The notes: generated by a model not told the origin, from the sequence alone. Shown: positions 1 through 7,432, numbered from the stretch's first letter. The stretch is DNA of 64,000 nt from Clostridium sp. Marseille-Q2269 (GCF_943736985.1 NZ_CALSFS010000013.1:1-64000); one strand, 5' to 3'. Numbers and translations are program-made.

Positions 1-41
1 GGATAAGATTTTGACTCTAGGTATATTAATAATTGATATAT

Positions 42-117
42 AGGGGTATAGCTCAATTGGTAGAGTAGCGGTCTCCAAAACCGTTGGTTCCGGGTTCAAG
101 TCCTCGTGCCCCTGCCA
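42..117 (+). tRNA. tRNA-Trp (anticodon CCA), prophage attachment gene
   Basis: The sequence folds into a full cloverleaf: acceptor AGGGGTA pairs with TGCCCCT, the D arm is GCTC/GAGT, the anticodon stem GCGGT/ACCGT encloses loop CTCCAAA with anticodon CCA, the T loop is TTCAAGT, and CCA is encoded. The T stem as read has one C-C mismatch. The 3' half from 73 lies in the 69-bp repeat shared with 35658-35726, so this copy is host 5' half joined to phage-supplied 3' half and stays intact after integration. Confidence 0.95.
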
Positions 118-154
118 TACATAAAGCCAGTAATCATAAAGGTTACTGGCTTTT
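73..154 (+). repeat. attL: tRNA 3' half plus terminator
   Basis: Bases 73-141 are identical to 35658-35726. After one mismatch (G142 against A35727) 12 further bases match. The repeat covers the anticodon loop to the tRNA 3' end and the downstream terminator hairpin, so integration regenerates both tRNA and terminator. Confidence 0.93.
124..154 (+). terminator. tRNA-Trp terminator (left copy)
   Basis: AAGCCAGTAA and TTACTGGCTT form a hairpin followed by TTTT. A second copy lies in attR at 35707-35739, where one base makes the stem one pair better. Confidence 0.85.
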
Positions 155-189
155 AAATACACACATTTATTATTGTGGTTTTTAAGCAT

Positions 190-208
190 TTGGTTGTATT
201 TTGGTTGT
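190..208 (+). promoter_or_regulatory. Integrase arm-type sites, left arm
   Basis: TTGGTTGT occurs twice in direct orientation 11 bp apart. The 18-mer TGGTTGTATTTTGGTTGT at 191-208 recurs exactly at 35522-35539 inside the other end. Paired direct repeats flanking the core are the usual arrangement of arm sites bound by the N-terminal domain of lambda-type integrases. The role is inferred from position and duplication. Confidence 0.7.
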
Positions 209-243
209 CCTCCAAAAATATATGCTTAAGAATCACTATTTTT

Positions 244-1344
244 TTATAAGAAATTTTCTGCTTTTGAGACTTCTTCTTTTTGCATTTTTGTGTTTACATG
301 AGAATAAGTGTCTAAAGTAAAACTAACTGTACTATGCCCTAATCTATCTGAAATGACTTTAGGGTTGGTACCTAATTTTAATAATAAAGTAGCGTGAGTG
401 TGTCTTAAATCATGAAATCTTATCTTAGGTAGATTGTAATCTTTCAGCATTTTAGGAAAGTGTTGACTTATATAATGGGGATCTATAGGACGACCATCTT
501 CCCAACAAAGAATGTAATCTAGCTCTATTCCATATTGTAATTTACGTTGTAAAGCTTCTTTTTTTAAGCTTTGTAAAAAAATAATAGTAGTATCTAAAAG
601 TGTTACTATTCTATTTGAATTTTTAGTTTTAGGCTCCTTTAATGTTAGTTTACTATCTATTCTTTGCAAGGTTTTATTAACAATCATAGTACCATTTATA
701 AAATCAACATCGCTCCATTTTAAAGCACATAGTTCTCCAACTCTTAAACCAGTGTGAACAGCTAATAAGGTAGGGGCATAAAGCTTATGATCCTTTATTT
801 GCTCTAGGTAAAAAGATATTTCATCTGGTTGCCAATATTTCATTTCATTTTTAGTGGCTTTAGGCGGAGTAACTAAGTCGCATGGATTAGTATTTATAAG
901 TTGCCATTGTTGGGCGTGTTTTAATGATAGATGAAACATGCGATGTATTTTAATAACTGTATTATTAGAAAGTTTTCTTTTGGTTATCAAATCTTCATAG
1001 AACTTTTGAATAACCATGGGATTTAACTTAGATAATTTATATCTTCCTAAGTATTTAGTGATATCTTTTTTAAATTCATTATATCGCTTGTAGGTACTGG
1101 GTGAACAATTACTTTTGGGGTAAGTTTCAAGCCAATAATCCATATATTCTTTAATAGTCATTTTATCATTAGCAATTAGTGTACCTTTTTCTATTTGGGT
1201 TATTATTTCTGCTAAAGCTGCTTCACATTCTTTTTTAGTTTTAAATCCTCTTTTCCTTTTATATTTTTTCTTACCTTTCTCATCAGTACCTATGTATACA
1301 AGGTATCCCCAAGAAGAACCTTCTTTTCTTATAGTTCCTTTCAA
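244..1344 (-). CDS. int: Phage integrase, tyrosine recombinase
   Basis: This 366-aa site-specific recombinase integrates and excises the prophage at tRNA-Trp. An N-terminal arm-binding region (about 1-55, rich in Lys and Gly) is followed by a SAM-like core-binding domain (about 60-160) and the catalytic domain. Catalytic residues are visible: Arg201 in TGLRVGEL, His311 and Arg314 in HDLRHTHAT, His337 in LGHS and nucleophile Tyr347 in DTYSHV. The start is TTG with AGGAGG just upstream. The gene ends about 90 bp inside attL and follows the repressor in the same direction, probably as one leftward transcript. Confidence 0.95.
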   Translation of the reverse strand: MKGTIRKEGSSWGYLVYIGTDEKGKKKYKRKRGFKTKKECEAALAEIITQIEKGTLIANDKMTIKEYMDYWLETYPKSNCSPSTYKRYNEFKKDITKYLGRYKLSKLNPMVIQKFYEDLITKRKLSNNTVIKIHRMFHLSLKHAQQWQLINTNPCDLVTPPKATKNEMKYWQPDEISFYLEQIKDHKLYAPTLLAVHTGLRVGELCALKWSDVDFINGTMIVNKTLQRIDSKLTLKEPKTKNSNRIVTLLDTTIIFLQSLKKEALQRKLQYGIELDYILCWEDGRPIDPHYISQHFPKMLKDYNLPKIRFHDLRHTHATLLLKLGTNPKVISDRLGHSTVSFTLDTYSHVNTKMQKEEVSKAENFL

Positions 1345-1410
1345 TTTACTTCCTCCTTTTAAAATTGTATTATAAAATTCTCACATTAAAGAGAATAATT
1401 TATCTTAGTA

Positions 1411-1734
1411 CTAATCTTCTTCGAAAATTTCTATCATCTTTAGAAGCTTTTTTCTATCTGATGGAGAAATTTTTTGGATTCTATTGAATAAAATTTGAAG
1501 GTCCTCTTCCATTTTATCTATATCATCCTTTTCATCAATATCATCTTTTAATAATTGTTGCCCTGTCATACCTAGTGCTATAGCTATCTTATTTAGGACA
1601 TCAATACTGGGATTATATCTATCATTTTCAACATCTGCTAGATAGGAACGAGAAATATTGGCTTTTTCTGATAATTTTTTTTGTGTTAAACCTAATCTTT
1701 TTCTTACTTTTTTAATATTTTCACCTATAGACAT
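1411..1734 (-). CDS. CI-type XRE repressor
   Basis: This 107-aa protein has an N-terminal HTH_3 domain (about 6-60: IGENIKKVRKRLGLTQKKLS, then ISRSYLADVENDRYNPS) and a short charged C-terminal tail likely used for dimerisation. There is no LexA-like protease domain, so RecA-driven self-cleavage is not expected and induction must work another way, for example through the antirepressor at 2487. It is divergent from the Cro-like gene, and its own promoter carries operator boxes. The start is ATG with AAGGAG upstream. Confidence 0.88.
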   Translation of the reverse strand: MSIGENIKKVRKRLGLTQKKLSEKANISRSYLADVENDRYNPSIDVLNKIAIALGMTGQQLLKDDIDEKDDIDKMEEDLQILFNRIQKISPSDRKKLLKMIEIFEED

Positions 1735-1760
1735 ATCTGAACTCCTTTTAACCCATAATG

Positions 1761-1774
1761 TCGTTATTTCCGAC
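1761..1774 (-). promoter_or_regulatory. Operator box, inverted, downstream of the repressor start point
   Basis: Read on the minus strand this is GTCGGAAATAACGA, matching the GACGGAAATACAA boxes to its right. It lies just downstream of the predicted repressor transcription start, a position suited to autorepression. Confidence 0.5.
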
Positions 1775-1783
1775 TATGGTACT

Positions 1784-1812
1784 ATTATAATATTAAAAGT
1801 ACGGAAATACAA
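1784..1812 (-). promoter_or_regulatory. Repressor promoter overlapped by an operator box
   Basis: On the minus strand, -35 TTGTAT (1812-1807), a 17-bp spacer and a perfect -10 TATAAT (1789-1784). The box ACGGAAATACAA at 1801-1812 covers the -35, so the repressor would control its own synthesis. Confidence 0.7.
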
Positions 1813-1822
1813 TAAACTAAAA

Positions 1823-1840
1823 GACGGAAATACAAGTAAA
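1823..1840 (+). promoter_or_regulatory. Operator box GACGGAAATACAAGTAAA
   Basis: One of two 18-bp boxes 30 bp apart (the next is at 1853) between the divergent repressor and Cro-like genes. An identical 18-mer occurs at 2181. Repressor or Cro binding is inferred. Confidence 0.6.
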
Positions 1841-1852
1841 ATTTAGCATTTA

Positions 1853-1870
1853 GACGGAATAACAAGTAAA
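1853..1870 (+). promoter_or_regulatory. Operator box GACGGAATAACAAGTAAA
   Basis: Differs from the box at 1823 at two positions and lies 30 bp (about three helical turns) from it. Confidence 0.58.
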
Positions 1871-1924
1871 TGCGGTATATTTTTCTGTAATGCTTTCAAA
1901 AGCTTATTTTTACTTTTTTACTTT

Positions 1925-1951
1925 TTGACGGATATACAATACAATTATACA
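1925..1951 (+). promoter_or_regulatory. Candidate rightward early promoter with operator box
   Basis: TTGACG at 1925-1930 and TATACA at 1946-1951 are separated by 15 bp, shorter than ideal. The box GACGGATATACAATAC starts at 1927 and would occlude the -35. It is the only sequence near the Cro-like gene with both promoter- and operator-like features. Confidence 0.4.
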
Positions 1952-1968
1952 TGAAGGGAGGCAATTTG

Positions 1969-2205
1969 ATGAATAAAAAGGAACAACAAGAAATTATAGG
2001 ACAAACTCTTCGGAATAAAAGAAAAGAGTTAAACTTAACACAATTAGAGGTATCTAAGGCAGTGTGTATTTCAAGAAATTATGTATCAGATGTAGAAAAC
2101 GGAAGATATATGCCTAGTGTAAAAGTATTATTAAAATTAGCAACTTTTTTAAAATTAGATCTTAATTTTTTACTAGATATGACGGAAATACAAGTAAACA
2201 TATAG
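1969..2205 (+). CDS. Cro-like XRE transcriptional regulator
   Basis: A 78-aa protein made almost entirely of an HTH_3 domain (TLRNKRKELNLTQLEVSKAV, then ISRNYVSDVENGRYMPS). Its recognition-helix segment resembles that of the divergent repressor (SRSYLADVENDRYNPS against SRNYVSDVENGRYMPS), so both probably read the same ACGGAAATACAA boxes. I chose the ATG at 1969 because GGGAGG lies at 1956-1961; an in-frame ATG at 1951 would put that site inside the gene. It is the first gene of the rightward early operon. Confidence 0.82.
   Translation: MNKKEQQEIIGQTLRNKRKELNLTQLEVSKAVCISRNYVSDVENGRYMPSVKVLLKLATFLKLDLNFLLDMTEIQVNI
2181..2198 (+). promoter_or_regulatory. Distal operator box inside the Cro-like gene
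   Basis: GACGGAAATACAAGTAAA, identical to 1823-1840, overlaps the last codons of the Cro-like gene just upstream of the next ribosome binding site. It could act as a roadblock or looping site. Confidence 0.5.
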
Positions 2206-2216
2206 GAGGAATGTAA

Positions 2217-2471
2217 ATGTTAAGCCCACAAAAATTTGCAAAAGAAAGCGGATTATCATATCAACAAGTTTTACAGATGTGTAAAGGTAAAGAAATTAAT
2301 GCATTAAGAACAGAGGGTGGACATTTCAAAATACCACCAAAAGAATTAGATAAATTTAAAAATAGTAATTATGTAACAAAAGAAGATTATTTACAAATCA
2401 TTAGAGAAAACGAAAGACTCAAAGCATTATTAGAACAATTTAAAAAATACGCTTTAAATTTAAATATTTAG
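2217..2471 (+). CDS. Excisionase-family winged-helix DNA-binding protein
   Basis: An 84-aa protein with an N-terminal MerR/excisionase-type helix-turn-helix (MLSPQKFAKESGLSYQQVLQM, then the wing residues LRTEGGHFKIPPKEL) and a C-terminal helical segment (about 58-80) suited to coiled-coil pairing. RBS AGGAGG. It may be the recombination directionality factor or an early regulator. Position in the early operon supports either role and sequence alone does not decide. Confidence 0.65.
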   Translation: MLSPQKFAKESGLSYQQVLQMCKGKEINALRTEGGHFKIPPKELDKFKNSNYVTKEDYLQIIRENERLKALLEQFKKYALNLNI

Positions 2472-2486
2472 TAGGAGGCAAACAAA

Positions 2487-3281
2487 ATGCAAAAAGTAAT
2501 TTTAAACATAGAAAATGGACAACCTATGGTAGGGAAAAGGGAAGACAACTTACAGATTTTTAAAAATAATGAGTTTGGAGAAGTAAGAACAATACAAATA
2601 AAAAATGAAGTTTGGTTTGTTGGAAGAGATATAGCGGAATGCTTAGGATATAGTAATCCATTGAAAGCTATAAGAACTCATGTTGATGAAGAAGACAAAG
2701 GGATGAACGAAATGGACACCCCAGGAGGTAAGCAAAATTCAATATTCATTAATGAAAGTGGACTTTACAGTTTAGTATTAAGTTCTAAATTACCAACAGC
2801 TAAGAAATTTAAAAGATGGGTTACATCAGAAGTATTACCACAGATAAGACAAACAGGTGGATATATACCCCATAGTGAAGATGAAACAGAAGAAGATATA
2901 TTAGCTAAAGCAATTCTAATAGCACAAAAAACTATAGATAAGAAAAATAAAATAATAGAAGAACAAAAACCATTAGTGAATTTTGCTAACAGAGTGGCAA
3001 CATCACAAAATAGTTTATTAGTTAGAGAAGTTGCAAAGTTAGCTAGTAAACAAGGAATAACAATAGGTGAAAAAAGATTATGGAACAAATTAAGAGAATG
3101 GAATTTAATATTTAAAAATAGTAGAGAGCCTAAACAGTGTGGAATAGATAGAGGATATTTTGAAGTAGTAGAAGGCACTAAGGAGAGTTCTAAAGGTACT
3201 TTCACATATAAGACAACTCGTGTTACTGGTAAAGGTCAAGTTTATATAATTTCAAAACTAGGAAAAGAATTTAATAAATAA
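2487..3281 (+). CDS. Phage antirepressor (Bro-N plus KilA-C)
   Basis: A 264-aa protein with an N-terminal Bro-N domain (about 22-125, containing GRDIAECLGYSNPLKAIRTHV and FINESGLYSLVLSSKLPTA), a short helical linker (about 128-165) and a C-terminal KilA-C/ANT domain (about 170-262). Proteins of this architecture antagonise phage repressors and promote lytic growth. Because the repressor lacks a cleavage domain, this gene is a good candidate for the inducing factor. Confidence 0.88.
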   Translation: MQKVILNIENGQPMVGKREDNLQIFKNNEFGEVRTIQIKNEVWFVGRDIAECLGYSNPLKAIRTHVDEEDKGMNEMDTPGGKQNSIFINESGLYSLVLSSKLPTAKKFKRWVTSEVLPQIRQTGGYIPHSEDETEEDILAKAILIAQKTIDKKNKIIEEQKPLVNFANRVATSQNSLLVREVAKLASKQGITIGEKRLWNKLREWNLIFKNSREPKQCGIDRGYFEVVEGTKESSKGTFTYKTTRVTGKGQVYIISKLGKEFNK

Positions 3282-3307
3282 TCAAGTTAGTTTTTAGGAG
3301 GGATTAA

Positions 3308-3475
3308 ATGGACGTAATGATTGGAGGCACTATTGTAGACAATGAAAGGATTGAGCAAGCAGTTATTAATATTATTAACACACTGGCTTACAATGAATTA
3401 AATTATGATAGTTCTAATTATGTATTAAATTTAGTTAAAGATAAATTAGGAGAAAAATGTTTTATTAAAGCTTAG
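3308..3475 (+). CDS. Small early protein, unknown function
   Basis: A 55-aa acidic ORF (starts MDVMIGGTIVDNERIEQAVI) with AGGAGGG placed well before ATG at 3308. No Cys motif or membrane segment. Unrecognised. It is part of the tightly packed early operon. Confidence 0.6.
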   Translation: MDVMIGGTIVDNERIEQAVINIINTLAYNELNYDSSNYVLNLVKDKLGEKCFIKA

Positions 3476-3486
3476 GAGGGATAGAA

Positions 3487-3723
3487 ATGAATAAACACTA
3501 TTCTAAATGTAAAGACGAAAAAAATGCTCCTGAAGTACCAGTTCAAGAGCAAAAAATAAAAAAAACATTAAGTAAGTTTCTAATATATATGGTAATTCTA
3601 AGTATATTACAATTAAGCTCAACTATTTTTTCAGTAGTATATGCTGAAAAGCAAAAAGCTTATTTGCAAGATTATTATAATAATCTTCAACAATTAAAAA
3701 AAATTAATAAAGGGTACAAATAG
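3487..3723 (+). CDS. Small single-pass membrane protein
   Basis: A 78-aa protein with a charged N-terminus, one hydrophobic segment at about 31-53 (FLIYMVILSILQLSSTIFSV) and a polar, Gln/Lys-rich C-terminal helix. RBS GGAGGG. Function unknown. It heads a run of four tiny membrane proteins. Confidence 0.65.
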   Translation: MNKHYSKCKDEKNAPEVPVQEQKIKKTLSKFLIYMVILSILQLSSTIFSVVYAEKQKAYLQDYYNNLQQLKKINKGYK

Positions 3724-3739
3724 TAAAAGGAGGGACTAT

Positions 3740-3889
3740 ATGAATAAATCTAAATGGGAAATAGAACTTGATAAAAAAATAGAAGCCCAAAATAAAAGAA
3801 TAATGGGCTATGTAATAAATATTTTTATAAGTATGATTACATCAATAGTATTTACATTATTACTACTTAAAGCAGTAGGTGGTAAGTAA
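3740..3889 (+). CDS. Small single-pass membrane protein
   Basis: A 49-aa ORF with RBS AGGAGGG. An amphipathic N-terminal half is followed by a hydrophobic stretch (IFISMITSIVFTLLLLKAVG) ending in GGK. Its last 27 bases overlap the 3' end of the leftward gene at 3863. Unknown function. Confidence 0.6.
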   Translation: MNKSKWEIELDKKIEAQNKRIMGYVINIFISMITSIVFTLLLLKAVGGK

Positions 3890-4210
3890 GTATATGATCC
3901 CTGAAGTTGATATAGAAACCAATATAGGTACTATAACACTTTTATATATAAATTCCTTAGTTTGAAGCCACTCGAATTCTTTATAGTTTTGAGCTTCATA
4001 GCTAAGAAAAATATTAAAAATAGTATCATCACCATTATCACATTCAATATAACCTTTACTTTCTAAATACCATAAAATTTTATCAACTTCGGAATGAGTA
4101 AATTTTTTAGATAAATGTAGCATCAAAAATTTAGAACCGCTAACATAACCAATATCATTTTTAGCTTTATTTAAAGCTTTAAGTACTTGTTTCGATTTTC
4201 TATCTAACAT
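3863..4210 (-). CDS. Winged-helix protein with C-terminal membrane anchor, antisense to the early operon
   Basis: A 115-aa leftward gene within rightward early genes. I start at the ATG at 4210, which follows GAAAGGGGGA at good spacing. Residues 1-75 resemble a small winged-helix fold (KALNKAKNDIGYVSGSKFLM, SEVDKILWYLESKGYIEC). The last 25 residues are hydrophobic (VIVPILVSISTSGIIYLL). The function is unknown; a membrane-tethered regulator or superinfection factor is possible. Orientation suggests expression in the lysogen. Confidence 0.6.
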   Translation of the reverse strand: MLDRKSKQVLKALNKAKNDIGYVSGSKFLMLHLSKKFTHSEVDKILWYLESKGYIECDNGDDTIFNIFLSYEAQNYKEFEWLQTKEFIYKSVIVPILVSISTSGIIYLLTTYCFK

Positions 4211-4273
4211 AAATTTTCCCCCTTTCAACAAAATTTTACCACAAAGGGAACAAGCAGTAAAAGGAGGACATAG

Positions 4274-4366
4274 ATGAATAAAAAAGAAAAAATAGCACTA
4301 GGAATACTTACAATATTATCACTGACACTATCAATAGTGTCATTTATAAGAAATTTTATTAGTTAG
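4274..4366 (+). CDS. Tiny membrane protein (30 aa)
   Basis: MNKKEKIALG followed by one hydrophobic segment and SFIRNFIS. RBS AAAGGAGG precedes ATG at 4274. The strong ribosome binding site and the like-sized neighbours are the reasons for calling it. Confidence 0.45.
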   Translation: MNKKEKIALGILTILSLTLSIVSFIRNFIS

Positions 4367-4386
4367 TCGTAAAGGGGATGATAAAA

Positions 4387-4551
4387 ATGACTGAAGTAGG
4401 ACAAGCAATAACAGAAACATACAGCCTACTTATAGTTACAACAATTATGATATTAGATATAAGAAGAATGATAAAAAATAGTAAGATGGGTTGGATAGCA
4501 GTAGCTTTAACACCAGTATTTATATTACTAATTAATATAGTCTACAAATAG
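4387..4551 (+). CDS. Small two-pass membrane protein
   Basis: A 54-aa ORF with hydrophobic segments at about 13-25 and 35-53 joined by a basic loop (DIRRMIKNSK). RBS AAGGGG. Unknown function; one of the membrane miniproteins of the early region. Confidence 0.55.
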   Translation: MTEVGQAITETYSLLIVTTIMILDIRRMIKNSKMGWIAVALTPVFILLINIVYK

Positions 4552-4566
4552 AAAGGAAATATAAGT

Positions 4567-4788
4567 ATGATAGTAAAATTTAAAAATATTGGACATAGCA
4601 ATAAAAATTTTAAAAAGAACATAAAAGAAATATCTTATGAGGAAATGGTTAGATGTGTTGCTCCATATTGTTGTAGTTCATCAAGTAGTATATGGTTTTC
4701 ATTTACAAATGAAGAAAGGACAAGAGGTCGTGTAAATGCAAATTTTCATACTATAGGATATTTTGAGATAAAAAAAGAGATGGCTTAA
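4567..4788 (+). CDS. Hypothetical early protein
   Basis: A 73-aa ORF with RBS GAAAGGAAA. It holds a CVAPYCCSSSSS stretch of three Cys and a run of Ser, then a basic segment. Not recognised. No membrane segment. Confidence 0.55.
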   Translation: MIVKFKNIGHSNKNFKKNIKEISYEEMVRCVAPYCCSSSSSIWFSFTNEERTRGRVNANFHTIGYFEIKKEMA

Positions 4789-4900
4789 GCCACCAAAAAA
4801 CTTGAATAAAAAATCGCTAAATACAGTTTATAAGAAATTGAAGTATTTGTAAAGTTTAAAATACAGAATAGAATTTCTACAAAGTTAGGAGGTTTAAACC

Positions 4901-5734
4901 TTGAGTGACAATAAAAAATATTATTATATAAGAATTAAAGAAAGTTTTTATGATACGGAAGATATGAAGATTTTACAAAGTATGGATAATGGGTATTTAT
5001 ACTCAGATATATTAATGAAACTATATTTAAAATCACTTAAAAATGAAGGAAGGTTAATGTTTAAGGAACATATTCCATACAACCCTAAGATGGTTGCTAC
5101 AGTAACAGGGCACAATATTGCTATAGTAGAAAAGGCTATAAAAGTATTTATGGAGTTAGGACTGATAGAAATACTGGATAATGGAGCTATTTATATGCTA
5201 GATATACAAAATCTCATAGGTAAAAGTAGTTCAGAGGGAGATAGAAAAAGAGAGTATAGAAAGAAAATAGAGGCTGAAAAGCAAAACTTATTACCAAAAG
5301 GACAAATGTCCGACGAACGTCCACCAGAGATAGAGTTAGAGAAAGAGTTAGAGAAAGAGTTAGAGAAAAAGTTAGATATAGAGAAAGATACAGAGTTAGC
5401 GAAAAAGAAAGGAAGTAAGAAAGAAGGTACTAAGAAAACTTACAATACAATAATTGATGAATATACAAACAATGAAGAACTTAAAAATACTATATTAGAA
5501 TTTATAAAAATGCGAACTTTAATAAAATCTAAAATGACAAATAATGCATTAGACTTAATGCTTAAAAACTTAAGTAAATTATCTAATAATGATGATATGA
5601 AAATTAAGATATTAGAACAATCAATAATGAATAGTTGGAAAGGTGTATTTCCATTAAAAGACCCTATAAAACAAAATGCTAGTAATATAGATTCTAATAA
5701 CGTATTTTTAAATATGATGGATAGGGGTATGTAA
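4901..5734 (+). CDS. Phage replication initiator (replisome organizer N-domain)
   Basis: A 277-aa protein starting at TTG behind TTAGGAGG. The N-terminus (KYYYIRIKESFYDTEDMKIL and on to about 115) matches the phage replisome organizer winged-helix domain that binds the phage origin. A low-complexity linker of ELEK repeats (about 146-170) joins a C-terminal domain likely to recruit the helicase loader. The next gene is the predicted loader and overlaps no bases. The origin may lie within this gene, as in many phages, but I did not identify iterons. Confidence 0.8.
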   Translation: MSDNKKYYYIRIKESFYDTEDMKILQSMDNGYLYSDILMKLYLKSLKNEGRLMFKEHIPYNPKMVATVTGHNIAIVEKAIKVFMELGLIEILDNGAIYMLDIQNLIGKSSSEGDRKREYRKKIEAEKQNLLPKGQMSDERPPEIELEKELEKELEKKLDIEKDTELAKKKGSKKEGTKKTYNTIIDEYTNNEELKNTILEFIKMRTLIKSKMTNNALDLMLKNLSKLSNNDDMKIKILEQSIMNSWKGVFPLKDPIKQNASNIDSNNVFLNMMDRGM

Positions 5735-6283
5735 ATGACAAGAGAAGAAACTATAGTTACATTAAGTGTTATTAAAGCAGCATATCCGCAATGGGCGAGA
5801 GGATTAACGAAAACAGATGCAGATATGATGATTAATTTATGGTCAAGTATGTTAGAGGATTTTGAATATAAGATAGTACAAGTAGCCATTAAAAAGATTA
5901 TAGCAACTAATAAATTTCCACCAAGTGTGGCCGAAGTTATAGAAGCTATTAATTATATAAAAACAGGTGGACAAGCAGAAATGACAGAGATAGAAGCGTG
6001 GGGATTAGTTAGACGAGCCATAAAGAATTCCGCTTACAATGCAGAGAAAGAGTTTAATAAGTTACCAGAAAAGATACAGCAGGCTATAGGGAGCCACAAT
6101 GTACTCCATAATTGGAGCCAAGAGGGCATTAATGGTATAGAAACTGTTATAGGGTCTAATTTTATGCGGAGCTACAAACAAACAGTAATAAGGAAAAAAG
6201 AAGAAAAACAGTTACCACAGAGCATTAGAACTATGTTAGGAAGTATAGGTAATAAAATGATTGAGGGGGAAGAATTGTGCTAA
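5735..6283 (+). CDS. Replicative helicase loader/inhibitor-like protein
   Basis: A 182-aa protein with the helical N-terminus typical of G39P-type loaders (VIKAAYPQWARGLTKTDADM, MLEDFEYKIVQVAIKKIIAT, FPPSVAEVIEAI). Such proteins load the host DnaB-type helicase onto phage origins. It begins directly after the initiator stop codon and overlaps the MazG-like gene by 7 bp, indicating translational coupling. No helicase or SSB gene is visible nearby, so host enzymes are presumably used. Confidence 0.7.
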   Translation: MTREETIVTLSVIKAAYPQWARGLTKTDADMMINLWSSMLEDFEYKIVQVAIKKIIATNKFPPSVAEVIEAINYIKTGGQAEMTEIEAWGLVRRAIKNSAYNAEKEFNKLPEKIQQAIGSHNVLHNWSQEGINGIETVIGSNFMRSYKQTVIRKKEEKQLPQSIRTMLGSIGNKMIEGEELC

Positions 6284-6570
6284 ATAATAATCAAAAAAAG
6301 ATGTGTGAAAAAATAATAAAAAATAGCACAGAAATAAAACAAAGTTTTGTAGCTATGGAAGAATTAGCAGAGTTACAACAAGCTATTAGTAAATACCAAA
6401 GAGAACCAACTATATTTAATGTAGATAATATAATTGAAGAAATGGCAGATGTTTATATAATACTGGAAGAATTAAAATATGTATTTCCCATGTATGAAGA
6501 TGAGATAGAAAAGCAAATAGAGTTTAAATTGCAAAGGGAATTAAAAAGAATAGCGGATAAAAATTCGTAA
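6277..6570 (+). CDS. MazG-like nucleotide pyrophosphohydrolase
   Basis: A 97-aa protein, GTG start after GAGGGGGA. It has the paired metal-binding helices of the all-alpha NTP pyrophosphatase family: EELAELQQAIS and, further on, IIEEMADVYIIL (the ExxD motif). Phage members hydrolyse NTPs or the alarmone (p)ppGpp. The exact substrate cannot be told from sequence. Confidence 0.72.
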   Translation: MLNNNQKKMCEKIIKNSTEIKQSFVAMEELAELQQAISKYQREPTIFNVDNIIEEMADVYIILEELKYVFPMYEDEIEKQIEFKLQRELKRIADKNS

Positions 6571-6607
6571 TTTGAAATAATTCCAAAATAGGAAGGTGGA
6601 ATAAAAA

Positions 6608-7327
6608 ATGAATAATTTAGAAAATAGTATAAAGGATTGTATTACAAAGGAGATTGAAAAAGGGATTATAGAAAAAGTAATTGCAGAACAATTAGAAAAG
6701 TGCATTGAAAAATCAATAAGTGATATGTTTAGTTGGAGTGGAGATGTAAAAAAAGTTGTAGAAGAAAAAGTAAAATCAGTTATGATTCCATATTTAGAAA
6801 ACTATGATTACTCACAATATATAACAAAGTTAGATAGTGTTTTAGTTGATGTTTTAAAAAGTAGTGCTTTAGATAATAAAAAAATGCTAGAAAACTTTAA
6901 AGAATTAATGACCAGTGAAGATATTAAAGGAGCAATTAAATTAAGTGATATATTTAAACAATGGACGGAATATTGTAAGGAAACTATTGATAAAGACAAT
7001 ATAGATATGGATTATGAGGGTGGTTATATAACTACAAGTTTTGAAGTAGAGGAAGTTAGTAATAGCTGGAGCAGTTATAAAACTTATATGGTTACATTTG
7101 AGTGTGAAGAAGATGAAGAGTTAAAGTTTGAATTTAGTATACAGGCATGGAAACCAACAGCAGATAGTAAATATACCAGCAATTATAAAAACAGTTGTGA
7201 TTTAAGAAGCTTAAGATATTTAAATGACTTTGAAATACTAATGATGAGAATAAGTGAAGGTTATGAAAATATAATCTTGGATAGCGAAGGAGATAGCGAA
7301 GATACATCTATAGAATATGAAGAATAA
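6608..7327 (+). CDS. Hypothetical phage protein, acidic
   Basis: A 239-aa protein with RBS AGGAAGGTGG. The N-terminal half is helical and charged, with regularly spaced Ile/Leu/Val. The C-terminal half (about 138-239) looks beta-rich and ends in an acidic tail (SEGDSEDTSIEYEE). I do not recognise it. It follows the nucleotide-metabolism gene in the early operon. Confidence 0.55.
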   Translation: MNNLENSIKDCITKEIEKGIIEKVIAEQLEKCIEKSISDMFSWSGDVKKVVEEKVKSVMIPYLENYDYSQYITKLDSVLVDVLKSSALDNKKMLENFKELMTSEDIKGAIKLSDIFKQWTEYCKETIDKDNIDMDYEGGYITTSFEVEEVSNSWSSYKTYMVTFECEEDEELKFEFSIQAWKPTADSKYTSNYKNSCDLRSLRYLNDFEILMMRISEGYENIILDSEGDSEDTSIEYEE

Positions 7328-7357
7328 TGCGCAATCTGAAATAAAAGCGAGGTAAAT

Positions 7358-7432
7358 ATGAATATTGAAGAAAGTATTATAACTAATTTACAATTCAAAA
7401 ATTGGAGGGCAGATTATGCAAGAAAAGATTAA
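7358..7432 (+). CDS. Leader-like micro-ORF
   Basis: A 24-aa ORF (MNIEESIITNLQFKNWRADY plus four residues) behind GCGAGGT. It overlaps the start of the zinc-ribbon gene at 7416, whose RBS (GGAGG) lies inside it. It may serve only for translational coupling. Confidence 0.35.
   Translation: MNIEESIITNLQFKNWRADYARKD

Noticed and set aside
1658-1846. 62-aa forward frame over the repressor and its promoter
   Set aside because: It runs antisense to the repressor HTH and through the operator boxes, with no ribosome binding site.
2765-3205. 146-aa reverse frame opposite the antirepressor
   Set aside because: Complement of a clear Bro-N/KilA-C gene; no ribosome binding site and no recognisable domain.
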